DNA from: Antedon mediterranea
Lineage: Eukaryota > Echinodermata > Crinoidea > Comatulida > Antedonidae
DNA length: 64,000 nt
Reading direction: 5' to 3'
Assembly (NCBI RefSeq): GCF_964355755.1
Contig: NC_092672.1
Span: 4,216,001 to 4,280,000, forward strand
A program made the translations under genes and the position numbers. Below, in pieces: positions 12,571 to 25,459 of the stretch (within the stretch, counting starts at the first letter, position 1; each line of letters begins with the position of its first letter). The notes under the pieces were generated by a model. That model made no database searches. It was not told where the DNA came from and was given only the letters and a program-made list of their open reading frames with translations.

Positions 12571-14062
12571 CATTTTGATTATTGTGTGGTATGAATAATG
12601 TAATTATTGTAGTTACAGCATTAATTAAGGTCACATCATAATGATAATGAAGAAATGTCTATCGCGTTATTGACAACATCACACATTGCTTTTTCATTAT
12701 GTATCGTCATGTTATTTGAAAAATTAATTGAAATGTTGGCATTATTATAGTCAAATACTATAGCAAAATAGTGTATAATATAACCTAACCAATATAGAAG
12801 ATAAAGAAAGAACAAAGATGGGTGTATGGAAAGCTTATTAGCGAATTGTAGTTAGCTCAATTCTTACGTCACACCTTGTGGATATGACTAATGAATATTC
12901 ATGTTTATTTTGTGACGTTTCATGAAGGGTACTTTGGGTACGAAAAGAAATATCGCGTACGGGGTGCGGAAGGACCTCTCCCGACACGATCACACTATAC
13001 GAGAATAATCAGCTAGCCATTTTCGGTCTCTGTATTTGTGCTCACGATATTAATTAATGATTATTAACTATGAATTGTATTGTATTATTAGTCCTCACAT
13101 TCGTGCTTTTATAAAGAGATACATTTCAAAATATTAACTGATGAAATGAAAGGAGTGAGCTTAATTATAATTAGGCCTAGAGATAATCTGATTGTGTATA
13201 CCGTACTAGTGTTATCTTCTAGTATTGTTATTGCTGTTTAATTCACCAGTTTCAAACCGTATTTATTTCCTATTTTAATGCTATTCATGAACAAATAAAT
13301 ATTATAGAATCCGTCAGTTGAGTAAAGTCGTTCCTTTTTAATAGCAGCAAATAAAACATGTTCATGTTCTATATATGTTTTCCTCTAACTTATCGTGTTT
13401 TTCAGAGAGAGAAACATAGGCTTACGTCACAGTGTGAGGATCTAAACTTCATCAACAAATACTGTTATTATTCACCATATAGTTAAAAAACCTATTATAT
13501 ATTCGCTTGTTTTCAGATATTATACACCTAAAGGTTTCGACTTGACGACTCGCCATTTTAATATGCGCATAATACGCGGGAAACGTCCTAAGTGATTTAT
13601 ATATTATGCCTGACTATGCTTTCACAAATTGACTGGAATAAAAAACAACTCACTGCGCATGTTCAGACGCATAAACCGGTTATATTCGGACAAGGGTAAT
13701 GTTGCTGATGGGTATGATACAATCTTTAAAAAAAAAGGATTCAGAAACTAATGTGAAATAAATGCTTGGCCTTTACGTTGAATCCCAAGTAATTACACGC
13801 TAATGTGAACAGGAATTAGGCCTCAAGATCTCATGTAGACAACATACAAAATAAAATAGCCACATTTGTATAAACTAATTTGAAGGATATTTATATAAAT
13901 TGTACACAGTCCTAAATAATATTGAACTATTTAACTGTATTAGTAGTTAACAACGCTGATCACGATACGACTTTCTATATTAATATTCGTCAATGTGTGC
14001 GAGTCTCTTCGTCGTGAAAACACAGATTATGAAACGCTATTTTGACACGGTTCGCGTCATAC
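12571..14062. other. AT-rich gene-free DNA
   Basis: No open frame with family features, RNA gene or strong repeat was seen. Confidence 0.45.
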
Positions 14063-14250
14063 ATGGTTCTAGAACGCAATGCAGCGACGTATTGACGCAA
14101 AGTGCTGTATTGCGTAATCACAAATGGGAACTGACGACAGAATAGTGCTGCAAACATCGCAGGTTTGATTTCACGCAGGCGGGGGAAAACACAGTTATTA
14201 GAAGAGCGTTTTCTTACGTTGCGTAGACGTCGCCAGTGGGAACCAACTTT
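14063..14250. mobile_element. diverged family B MITE
   Basis: Core words CAAACATCGCAGGTTTGATT and CAGGCGGGGGAAAACAC match family B in reverse orientation. The ends are eroded (CATGGTTCTAGAACGCAA and CAGTGGGAACCAACTTT). Confidence 0.8.
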
Positions 14251-15738
14251 ACTTGGATGCAACGCAAAATGACGTAAGCGATAATATAATTTATAATAAT
14301 AATAATAATTTGACCAATCATGACGATCGATCATCCTTGTCGCTTATTATATAGTCATATAAAGTCATTTGCGATGCACTAAGTGAGAGTTTTATTTTCA
14401 ATCTAGGTGGACTGACGAAGTATTATAATTGATGACAAACTTCTTTATTGAATTGTCATCTCCTCATCACTTTTTTATGAAAATTATATTAATGGAAATA
14501 CATTATATTTTTTTTTTCAATTTGCTATGTTCAAAATTTCACGTACACTTATAAATTCATAACTCAGAATCTTGGTGAACCGCACGTTATAATTACTTTC
14601 TTGTTAGAACTAATTTGTTCTCACCACAAACAAATTGGTTCTAGAGCATAAAATGAAGTGATTAATATTTAATCATCCATGACTGATTATCGTCTGTTGA
14701 TCAGATGATAACATTCAGATGTTTGTGGATGATAAAATTATTCTAAAATACACGGATGTTGGTTTAGCACTGAATTGGCTCTCGGTAATCCAAACATACA
14801 GTCGTATAAATATTGAATGTAGATAGAATTTCGTTTTCAATCATCGTCAAATGGGTACGGGTATCGATGCAACGCCGTATCATCGAAATGTTGCGTAAAC
14901 GGCGTTCCATATAGGTATCATCATCCGATCAGTTAAGTAGGCTATGCCACTTGTGAAACGTTGTAACTATTTTAAGAATAGTGTCTCTCATTTTCAAGAG
15001 TAGCATTGCAATGAATGAAGCAATATTTAATTTCGGTTGGTAGGTTATTCCATATTTTTAGCGCCTGAAACTTTGAACGACGAGTTCATCTTACTAATGG
15101 TAGAGCAGGGTATTTTTATATTTAGGCGTTCTACTGTGTGTGGTATAAAGTGAATATGCATATCGTCAATCAAATAATTGGGCTATGATCAAAATAAACA
15201 AAATGGACATCGTTAAATCGGTTATTGTTGGGAACTGTCGACAATTCTGTAACAGCTGAATATCTTTATCAGATATCATTTAGTATAGTTGTCATATTGG
15301 TCGGTGATAAAAATATGGATATAATAATATAATATCCAGTTACGCTGCGCAACTCCGACGTCATGAAACGGGTAACTGCACAACTAAAGTTGACAATTAT
15401 CTTTCAAAAGTTTTGTCTTAGTTATTTTGATGACGTCATCGTGTTAAATAATAAAATAGATGAATCCCGTAATTTCATTCATGCTGTAGGCCACTCTATA
15501 CAAACATAATGTCAAAAAAGAGACACACTTCTTAAAATTCAGGTCATAATTCAACTTTTATTTCAGACAATTGTCCATATGGTATAATACATTACAGAGA
15601 AAACAAAAAAAGATGAAGGAGAGAGGACCAAAACTTTTATCTATTGGTATATAATGCCTCTCTCCATTTGTAGTACATAAGATCCAACATCTACTTTTTG
15701 AGCTCATTATTCTAACACATACGTGCATATTATTGCTA
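14251..15738. other. AT-rich gene-free DNA
   Basis: No feature was recognised apart from an A/T homopolymer near 14508. Confidence 0.4.
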
Positions 15739-16015
15739 AAGCTTGATTCCCACTAGCGACGCAACGTAACACAATCTACGCAACGTAAGCAAATGCCCTT
15801 CTAATAATTGTGTTTGCCCCCGCCTGTGTGAAATAAAACCTGCGATGTTTGCAGCAGTGTTGCGTCGTCGGTTCCCACTTGTGATTACGCAATACAGCAC
15901 TTTGCGTCGATACGTCGCTACGTTGCGTTCTAGTGGGAACCACGCTTAGAGCTTGGTTCCCACTAGGACGCAACGCAAGGTCGTAAGCGCAACGTGACTT
16001 GACCAATCACAAGCA
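15739..16015. mobile_element. family B MITE followed by a family A half element
   Basis: A full B copy spans 15739-15947 (AAGCTTGATTCCCACTAG to TAGTGGGAACCACGCTT). It abuts a left half of family A from about 15951, which breaks off near 16015. The cluster is 290 bp upstream of the RASL10 ATG. Confidence 0.85.
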
Positions 16016-16304
16016 GACCAAGCTTAACTCGTATACAGTTTGACACACGGAAAGATAAGATAAAATAAAACAAGTCGTTTATAGAGCGCCACCAAACCGA
16101 CAATATCGTATTGGTTACTTTAAGATATCGCCAAGATTTCATTTGAATGCGTTTGTATCTTCGCAGCTGAGGAGGCGATAAGCCTAGCTGGAAATCTCGC
16201 TCAGTCGTTGATAGATTATTGATACGCGGCGGCCAAGTACGCGTTAGCAACCGTTATGACCGTCTGCTCAAAATAAGGTGACTAGTGATGAGATCATTAT
16301 TAGG

Positions 16305-17048
16305 ATGTTAACCGTATCCAGTTTGTTGTTTGATACTACGATGCCTTCTAAATCGGCAAGCAGTGTTCATGCAAAGCACAGACCACAGAGAACATCTACC
16401 AATTCGGTAGGATCTGAAATAGTGGCAGCTCCAATGGAATCTGTACACATAGCCGTGTTAGGAGCACCTGGTGTTGGCAAGACCTCTTTGATTGAGCAAC
16501 ACGTAACGTGCCGCTTTCCGGAAGTTTCCAAACCAACGACAGTTGCTTCAGTTTATACAGCAGCAGCAGTTTTAGATTCACAACTTTTTGAAATAAATAT
16601 TATAGACATGCCGACGATACCGTTTTACCCGCTGGAAGACTCGATAAAAAGACCTTCTGAAGAAGAAATGAACGCATACGCTACGGCGATCTCTGCGGCA
16701 GAAGCATTGATATTTGTGTATGATATAAGTTCACCCGATACATTCGAATACATACGGGAACTAAGGGAACATATATTAGAATGTTACGAAGAAGATACAG
16801 AAGTACCGTTTATGGTTGTTGGTAATAAACAGGATTTAGACTCAAAGCGCCATCCCCGCAGACATTATTCGCAAGTTGTTAAAAAGACATGGAAATGCGG
16901 ATATTTAGAATGTTCGGCCAAGTTCAACTGGCGGGTCGTGACGTTGTTTAGCGAAGTAATGCGGATGATTACAGGCACGAACGGTAAAGACAGTCATTCC
17001 AGTGGTAAAATACGACTACTTAAAAATAAGAAATGCTCAATAATGTGA
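16305..17048 (+). CDS. RASL10: RASL10-type Ras-like small GTPase, intronless
   Basis: A single open exon. The first in-frame ATG is 16305; a second at 16341 is an alternative start. The P-loop is VLGAPGVGKTSL. The switch II region reads IIDMPTIPFYP, so the usual DTAGQE with its catalytic glutamine is absent, as in RASL10 proteins. The base-binding motifs are VGNKQDL and the SAK-type loop in GYLECSAKFNW. The stretch KKTWKCGYLECSAKFNW closely matches vertebrate RASL10A/B. The C-terminus CSIM is a CAAX box predicted to be prenylated, with a basic stretch before it (RLLKNKKCSIM), so membrane attachment is likely. RASL10 proteins are poorly characterised signalling GTPases; slow intrinsic hydrolysis is inferred from the missing glutamine. 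An AATAAA lies near 17430. A 5' non-coding exon cannot be excluded. Confidence 0.88.
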   Translation: MLTVSSLLFDTTMPSKSASSVHAKHRPQRTSTNSVGSEIVAAPMESVHIAVLGAPGVGKTSLIEQHVTCRFPEVSKPTTVASVYTAAAVLDSQLFEINIIDMPTIPFYPLEDSIKRPSEEEMNAYATAISAAEALIFVYDISSPDTFEYIRELREHILECYEEDTEVPFMVVGNKQDLDSKRHPRRHYSQVVKKTWKCGYLECSAKFNWRVVTLFSEVMRMITGTNGKDSHSSGKIRLLKNKKCSIM

Positions 17049-17730
17049 CTGCAATTAAACGGCTAACTCAAGGCCAACGGAGTTGATTGATTTTTACTCT
17101 CTTAAGGCGGCATTGCCTTGCCATGAACATTTAATACAACAATGTAAAAAGAAAAACACAATCACACGAAGACGTTTAATCACATCCGCAAAACTTTTAT
17201 CGTAAGTGCTTTTATTTCTGCAGAATTAGAGAGGACGAATTTCAACTTTGGCTGATTACATTATAACATTTATTTAGGACACGGACGAATTATTTAAATA
17301 CAGTTGTGTTTATGCCGCGAAGACATGTTTCTTCGATTTAAATATCTATGCCAGATTTGTAATGTATAAAACAATCAAAGTGCAATTTAACATTTTATAA
17401 TTTCCAAGCGGATATGTCACATTATGTATAATAAAGGATTACGGTATACGACATTATACGAACTCATCACAGTGAGTCAAGCTTGGTATGTTATCTTAAA
17501 ACTCATGCTTTCGCCGCTCTTAGCATCATTGTGGTCTTTCTAATTTCTTAAATTAACGCTAAGCTGTTAATATACTTTTTGTATTGATTGATATAGTAGC
17601 GCTATTTTCACAGCTGAAAGTAACAGAAGGACTGATAGATAACAATTATACGAAGACACAAATGTTACGCGCGCGTACAAAATCTGATAATCATACATAT
17701 GCGTTAATTATTTTGTGTCTTACATGACTA

Positions 17731-17973
17731 AAGCTTGGTTCCCACTGGGACACAACCGAAAAACGTAAACGCAAGTATTTGTCTAATCGTTGTGATTGGG
17801 GGTCAACTTGCGCGTACACCGTTGCGTCTCTGTGAGAATTAAGCTTAAGCTTGGTTCCCGCTAGGACGCAACGCAAGAACGTAAGCGCAACGCAAGCGTG
17901 TTGACCAATGACAAGCGACAGTTCGTGATTAGTCAACTCACTAACGTTGCACCTACATCCTTGTGTTGCGTCC
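17731..17973. mobile_element. two adjacent family A MITEs, one degenerate
   Basis: A diverged copy (17731-17846) ends in AAGCTT and is directly followed by a better copy starting AAGCTTGGTTCCCGCTAGG, which lacks its last bases. Confidence 0.8.
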
Positions 17974-18240
17974 TTAATTATAACGATATCTTTATATAAA
18001 TTGTAATTATTTTTAATAATGTCAATTACGTTGTTGCGCTAGCCGTTACGATGGTCAAAATAAATGTCACTGATCTGAGAAGAGTATTAGTAGTGTTTTT
18101 AAAGTTAAATTAATAGTTGGTGGGAGAATCTGACGGGAAGTGGTGGGCGTAGGCCTACGTAGTGTATATACATTACTCCAAGACGAATAACATAATTTAT
18201 TTTGGTAATTTGACGATACTCTATACAGTATTGCATCTCC

Positions 18241-18696
18241 CTAAAGCTAGAACGTAAGGCAAGGACGTAAACGCAATGCAAGCGTTTTAACCAACGACAA
18301 GCGAAGTTATAGACAGTTAAGCTTGGTTCCCATTAAGCGTGGTTCCCACTAGCGACGCAACGCAGGGACGTAACGCAACGCAAGTGAATTGACCAATCAC
18401 GAGCGAGGCTTATTCGCTAAAGCTTGGTTCCCACTAGAACGTAACGCAAGGACGTAAACGCAACGCAAGCGTTTTAACCAATGACAAGCGAAGTTATAGA
18501 CAGTTAGCAATCACAAGCGAATAAGCCATCGCTTGTGATTGGTCAATTCACTTGCGTTGCCGTTACGTCCTTGTGTTGCGTCGCTAGTGGGAACTACGCT
18601 TTAGCAATCACAAGCGAATAAGCCATCGCTTGCGATTGGTCAATTCACTTGCGTTGCGTTACGTCCTTGTGTTGCGTTGCTAGTGGGAACCACGCT
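18241..18696. mobile_element. cluster of family A MITEs and half elements
   Basis: A complete copy, TA-flanked, lies at 18420-18601. To its left are one internal fragment and a left half (18330-18417). To its right is a right half (18604-18696) with AGCAATCACAAGCGAATAAG. Repeated insertion or recombination between copies is implied. Confidence 0.85.
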
Positions 18697-18699
18697 TAA

Positions 18700-21036
18700 A
18701 GAAACGCCTTTTAAACATGTTTTGCTGACCATGCCATTTTAATGTCACACAGTTATTCATTTTGACCCAGCATTCATTATCTTTCATGTTAAATATCAGC
18801 ATTAAACTAAAAAAAACAAATTGCTTTTCTGTATCGGAAGATTGTTTGCCTGGACGATTCCAAGATTATAAAATAATAACAAACGAAAGATTGCTCTTAA
18901 AACACGTTCACTGCTATTTCTTGAGGTGATATATTTCACGAACGTTGTAGAATTGAAAAACAGACGAGAGTAGCAAGTGTAGTATAATGCAAATGAACGC
19001 TACAGTTCCATTATAATCTAATGTATATGACCGACTTTGTATACAAATTCGTCACCGTTGATTTAACCTCATCTTACAAAATACGATTTAGCAATATAGA
19101 AAAACGACGTTAATGTTAACAGGAGGACAGCCATTTCGCTGAATTTATGAACAGATAATCGAACTCAGCGATTATCAATTTCAACTCTCCTCAGAGGGAG
19201 ACTTTATTCTTTAAATTCATTAATGTTCGTTCTTGACAGCATTACAATAAAATTTGCTAATAACTTAGTCGTATTTGGTTTATAAGTAGAATATATTTGA
19301 AGTATTAATTTTGAATGAAACGATTTTTTCTTGATTAACTATCTTAGAAAATTTCTACAGAATCAGTAATCTTAAATTATATCAAATATTTAAAATTAGC
19401 TGATATTTTATATATTGGTATGCACTTCAACTGTTGCAAAATGAGACATGGGTGTCGAATACTGTTAATGTATCGAGAAATACTGAGTGTAATGTCAATA
19501 AACCAGATGTATGCGGGAGCTTTGATTGTTTGATTCTATCGGATACATCGGCAAATTATTCCCAAATTAGAAAGGAAGAAATAATTTAAAGAGTGTTACT
19601 TTATATCGAATTTGAAATATCAAAATATTATATTCATTTGAATAATAACAAACATATTAATATCCACAACTCGATGCAGATATTCAACACTGTACACATT
19701 GCTTGCAATTTTATTTAATCATAATTCTGAATATAACGGTAATTACTTTTGGGACCTAAAATCTTTATCACATAATGATTTCATGATATCAAAATATCCT
19801 CTAAAGTTAACTGTGTTAAATAACGACTTATAATAATATAATGAAGATGATAATAATTTATTATAAGTGCAACCCCCTGGATCACCGTGAAGAGATTTTC
19901 TTTATCTAAAGAAACGGAATAAGATGGACGGTACAGTAATCTCGAGTAATCTCAATGAGTCAGAAAAGCGTATTTCCCTTCGCCTTATGAAAACCTGTAT
20001 AATATGCAAATTAGACAAGAAAACATCATCCCACACTTCGAATTCAACAGCCACTTTCAAAAGAATGTTCTTCACCTAATCCTATAGACAATAAATACTC
20101 GCTATAAATACTCGCTTATAACCACTGAAAATTTTGTTCTATAAATTATGCAATTCTGACTACGTTGTAAAAGATTTTATTTTCGCCTCAGACTATATTC
20201 ATGTAAAATGATTCTGCGCACAAAATTCCCGAAGGTCGTTGAAATGAGTCGATTCTACTTGGTAACAGTAAATAACAAAAAGCAGCTGTTCGTATAGAAA
20301 TAAAGAAACGAAATGGAAAAAAGAAACACACACAATTAGTTTAAGCGGGATCACGATAGTACGAGTCGTATCGTCTGCTGATATAATCCATTTTGTTTCA
20401 ACTCGGTGCCAGTTCAATCACGTGATCAGTTTACTAATCAACTTGCAAAAACATGGACATTCGTTACGACGAAAACATGAACCTTCTTTTAACAAACTAA
20501 CGATTATACGATGACCGTATGAACTCATGTGTTTCGGCGGTTAGCATTTATAATCTTTAACTATAAACCCTGAATCCCTCCGAGATAGATACACAAGACG
20601 TTCATGCTATATGACAAGACGTATGTTTACACAAATCCCGTGATAGACCACTTGCGCAAACAGAATTAAAATAATGAACTCAGACGAATGACTTGATTAA
20701 ATGTCAACTGGAATTCAGATATAAAGACACTTAGAATGAATAAGTTTCTTGGGATTACACTAGGCGAGCGGGTTAATGAACGCTATTTTATGACACACTA
20801 GTTCACAGACATCACAACGAAGGTTTCGGAATTATAATGTATTGTTCACACTCGGAAATGGGGATTGACGCGTTTGCGATGGGTAAAGGCCAATTTACAC
20901 AGACGAGCAGTAACGGTAAAGCGTAACGCAATTCGTACGTAAGGAAATACGGGTTTTTTGAACGAGTACGAGATCGAGAACCGGTAATTAATGCTGGTTC
21001 TCGTTCCCGATCCGAGATAGCGAAAGCTCTCTATTG
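18700..21036. other. AT-rich gene-free DNA
   Basis: No gene or convincing RNA was recognised. Short open frames (for example minus strand 20199-20417) lack family features. Confidence 0.4.
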
Positions 21037-21168
21037 TGTTTTCCTCGCCTGCGTGAAATCAAACCTGCGATGTTTGCGGCACTGTTGCGTCCGTCGTCGG
21101 TTCCCACTTGTGATTACGCAATACAGCACCTTGCGTCGATGCATTGCGTTCTAGTGGGAACCACGCTT
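21037..21168. mobile_element. partial family B MITE
   Basis: Retains GCCTGCGTGAAATCAAACCT, GATGTTTGCGGCACTGTTG and the end TCTAGTGGGAACCACGCTT; the left part is replaced by unrelated sequence. Confidence 0.8.
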
Positions 21169-21336
21169 AAGTGTTCCGTTCATCGACGCAACCATGTTGA
21201 ATCAACATTAATATCAGAAACCATTTTTCCAATTGGAGACCGGCAACAATTAAGGAAAAATGTTAATAAATAAATTATAATAAAACCTTGGGTAATGAGT
21301 AGGCCTAGTCATCAAGTTTTTGATGTGGACGAATTT

Positions 21337-21440
21337 GTAGTTCATTCATTCATTCATTCAGGCTTATCGCCTGACTTTATTAAAAAAATAATAATTACAT
21401 TGAAAAATAAAGCAATTTATGGTCACAAGATAAATGAATT
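21337..21440 (-). mobile_element. probable 3' end of a non-LTR retrotransposon
   Basis: On the minus strand, AATAAAGTCAGGCGATAAGC forms a small hairpin (CAGGC / GCCTG) followed by CTGAATGAATGAATGAATG. A 3' hairpin with a tetranucleotide tail is typical of CR1/L2-like elements. No coding part is attached. Confidence 0.5.
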
Positions 21441-22124
21441 AGTTAATTTCGTTCTCTAAGCAAAACATATATCTTAACTTATAAGCATGATAAATATATT
21501 TAGATAGATTATCAATAATTATTGGATCCTGTGATGACATTAAACGGCAGAATTTAAAAGTATTTGGATTTTCAAAAAATAAAGTAGTCTGCTACGGCTT
21601 TCGCCGGAATGTCTTGTCGATGAAATAATGATATTGTCTGAAAATGTCATATCGACTTGAACTTTCAGAGAAATGAACCATCGGTGATCGAAAGTCCACC
21701 GGCAAACTAGCGTACGTACGGCATTTCACTCGTATGACCTAGGCCTACTAATAAACGTTTTATTTAGTGTACTTCATAATTTGATTTACAATTTACAGAT
21801 CTGTGCTAATGATATTGATTTAGCTTCACTAACAATTTATCCTACTTCCGTCGCTCACAATCATCGTCTCGTTAACATTTCATCAAATGAGTTTTGTGCA
21901 TGTTTCATTGCGTTTTAAGCATACATTACGTTTCGCAAATGAGTCGGCCAATGACGTTGTTTCATTACATTCCCGTTAATACAATGAGTACACGGATTCA
22001 AAGCAGCACACCTTTTATAAGTAAATGTATTTTAGATATTAAATCGATTAAGAATTTCAAATATTGCTAGGTTAATTTTTAAACTGAAGTGTGATATAAA
22101 TTCATGAATATGTTCGATGGCAAA

Positions 22125-22206
22125 GAGACAGAGCCGCCACTTGTGATTTTTTCGAATCACTGGCGTTACGCGTACGCCATTGCGTTGCGTCCACTGGGGA
22201 CCGAGC
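22125..22206. mobile_element. family A MITE remnant
   Basis: Only the right arm survives: TTGCGTTGCGTCCACTGGGGA with CACTTGTGATT before it. Confidence 0.5.
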
Positions 22207-24185
22207 TATATTAGTAATAGGCCTAGCTTTGTGTATTTTAAGGCTGCCTGATGTGTTCTAAAATTAATTCAGTGTTAGTGCACCTGCATTTGTCGGATCA
22301 ACACTAACTCGTCCATAGTGACGAGTTTGATCATGTCTGTTTTGCTGTATTACTAAAACTATAGTAGTAGGCCTATACAAATGTATCCTAATTTATGTCA
22401 AATTTATCTAGATTATTACATCTTATCCCTGGACTTATCATCATAGATAAATTAACATCGTTTTGAAATGATTCTGGATCAGTTTATTTGTGAGATTATA
22501 CAAGAAAATTAAAAAACTAGTATGTTTACAAATAGCATCCATAATTATTCGTTCACATGAGCATGTGACTGATCAAAATATCTATTAAACGGCCAATTAG
22601 GCGTAATTGCTTTTAAACGTTCGATTTAAATGTAAGGTTGATTTGGCAGCTGGCTTAATATGAAAAAGAGAAATTAGAATTTGTAACATAAAAATAATTA
22701 ATTCTACTGTTCGACCGTACACAACCCGCCGTGCTCCAATTTGTTTAGTGCGGCGCGCCGCTGCGGTTTCCGTACTCGATAGCGACGTGCGTGCAGTTTA
22801 AAGAGCTGAAGCTTGGATCTTCACCTGGTGGGTTTGTGGTCTCTGTCCGAATTTAGCCACTGGAATAAACCACTTTAATATGTTGTAAAAACAATGTGGA
22901 GAAGATAGGAAAAGGACACGCCCAGCCCCGGGTTCCATGAGTTCGCACTACGAATATTTTATCTTGCAGAACCTCATTGAATTAATGCACGAGGCTAAAT
23001 CATATCGCATGTTCATCAATCAATCATCATCTTCGTGCGTATAGTATAGCATCACCCGTATTTGCACTTTAATATAACATTTATAACTATATTGATAAGA
23101 AATATATCTTAATTTGCCCATAGAGTATAAGTATAACAAACCGTTTATATAAGAAATCCTCACAGCTGACCTTTTAGAATCGGTCTTCGACATAGGCCTA
23201 GATTGTGCTCCCCTAGAAATTTATCTTTGTTATCAACAACCAAGTACTTAAGCAAATTAATTCGTCTATCTTCTGTAGCCATATATCAATACTAAGTCAA
23301 CGCAATTTGGATTATTGTTGAGTTGGACGTAACTTTCATTTCATTTCATTTCATTATTTATGTGGTCTATTTAAGTATATACAACACAAAAAAAAACTGA
23401 AATTGGGGAGACCAGGGTCAACCTAAGTGAACTTAATCACTGTAGCTGAGCCGGTTGACCCAACCCCTAAGTCAGTTTACACATAAAAGACTTTAACTTA
23501 TAGGTCTAAGCGCATTGATTGATTGAACGAACAGCAGGAAATGAAGATGAAGATAAACAAACAAAGTAGAGGAGAAGGTGGAGAGAAGAAAGAAGCAAGA
23601 GGGCAAGAGGGTGATTAAAGAACACTATTATAAAGGAGGTGATATATATAGAAGGCCTATTACGGCCTCTGTATGACGCTCTAAGCTTAAATTAAATAGT
23701 CACACATCAACCTCATGCATATTCAAATCAAGTTATGTCAAATATAACTTCCTTTATGATTTTAGCCTTAAGAGGTCGTCGACGAAAAATGTACAAATGT
23801 TCACTTTTTTCAAGTTTGATATAACTGAATACAGTAGTTAAGAACCTGTTTTTTATAGCCGGCCATCTGCATTGTAATAAATGTATGAAGTCAGAGGATG
23901 ATCACGGTGATAATATATAACACTATATTTAGAAAGGCGATGTTAATAATAAAGGCTACATTTTTGGCTATTTTTAGTATATCGATGTATTAATAACCGA
24001 CAGGTTTTACAAACGATTAAGTTACCCTTTTGCCTGAAACGGAGTTATTTATGGTAGAAATGTGAAGAAGAATTTATTTTTGTGTCTAATTTTATTTTTA
24101 AATTACTATCCAGTCTCTTGTATGACGTAGGTATCTAAGTAGAGCCAGACAGCAACGAGTGTTAACACTGAATATCTTGTGTGCT
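22207..24185. other. gene-free DNA with a possible retrotransposon tail
   Basis: A TTTCA run near 23337-23355 next to a compact segment (23400-23530) resembles the reversed 3' end of a non-LTR element. A GC-rich palindrome GGCGCGCC lies near 22753. No gene was seen. Confidence 0.35.
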
Positions 24186-24199
24186 GCTCATTGTGCTTA

Positions 24200-24715
24200 T
24201 CATGTTAAAGGTGCGCTGACGATGGGTTATCATGTTAAAGACACGCTATGACGATGGGTTATCATGTTAACGACACGCTATGACGATGTGTTATCATGTT
24301 AAAGGCACGCTATGACGATGGGTTATCATGTTAAAGGCACGCTATGACGATGGGTTATCATGTCAAAGGTGCGCTGACGATGGGTTATTATATTAAAGAC
24401 ACGCTATGGCGATGGGTTTTCATGTTAAATACACGCTATGACGATGGGTTATCATGATAAAGATGCACTATGACGATGGGTTATCATGTTAAAGACACGC
24501 TATGACGATGTGTTATCATGTTAAAGACACGCTATGACGATTTGTTATCATGTTAAATACACGCTATGACGATGGGTTATCATGTTAAAAACACGCTATG
24601 ACGATGGGTTATCATGTTAAATACACGCTATAAAGATACGCTATATGACGATGGGTTATCATGTTAAAAACACGCTATGACGATGGGTTATCATGTTAAA
24701 GACACGCTATGACAA
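24200..24715. repeat. about 32-bp minisatellite, about 16 copies
   Basis: The unit is GACGATGGGTTATCATGTTA followed by AAGACACGCTAT, with variable spacing (some units shorter). Confidence 0.9.
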
Positions 24716-24904
24716 TGGAATTAACACAGACAATAGACGATAATGAGGAGAATGCATGGTGAGTGGAGAGGAACACAATGCAGAATAGACAAATGAAGAT
24801 GATGATGTATCTCTACATAATTTCATCGTCTGCTACAGACGGATGGTGTAACAGACAGATTATGTCGAAGAGGTTTATAATGCGATTATGTGATGAGTAG
24901 GTAC

Positions 24905-25455
24905 AGTAGAAAATGAGGAGGAGGGGGTAAGGAAGATGATGGGTGAGGAAGAGGATAGGAGGAGGGGGTAAGGAAGATGATGGGTGAGAAAGAAGATAGG
25001 AGGAGGGGGTAAGGAAGATGATGGGCGAGGAAGAGGATAGGAGGAGGGGGTAAGGAAGATGATGGGTGAGAAAGAGGATAGGAGGAGGGGGTAAGGAAGA
25101 TGATGGGCGAGGAAGAGGATAGGAGGAGAGGGTAAGGAAGATGATGGGTGAGAAAGAGGATAGGAGGAGGGGGTAAGGAAGATGATGGGTGAGAAAGAGG
25201 ATAGGAGGAGGGGGTAAGGAAGATGATGGGCGAGGAAGAGGATAGGAGGAGGGGGTAAGGAAGATGATGGGTGAGAAAGAGGATAGGAGGAGGGGGTAAG
25301 GAAGATGATGGGTGAGAAAGAGGATAGGAGGAGGGAGTAAGGAAGATGATGGGTGAGAAAGAGGATAGGAGGAGGGGGTAAGGAAGATGATGGGTGAGAA
25401 AGAGGATAGGAGGAGGGGGTAAGGAAGATGTTGGGTGAGGAAGAGGATAGGAGTG
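24905..25455. repeat. 41-bp purine-rich minisatellite, about 13 copies
   Basis: The unit contains GGAGGAGGGGGTAAGGAAGA and GGGTGAGAAAGAGGATA on the plus strand. Because 41 is not divisible by three, the minus-strand open frame of 213 residues cycles through all three frames and is spurious. Confidence 0.92.
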
Positions 25456-25459
25456 GTAA

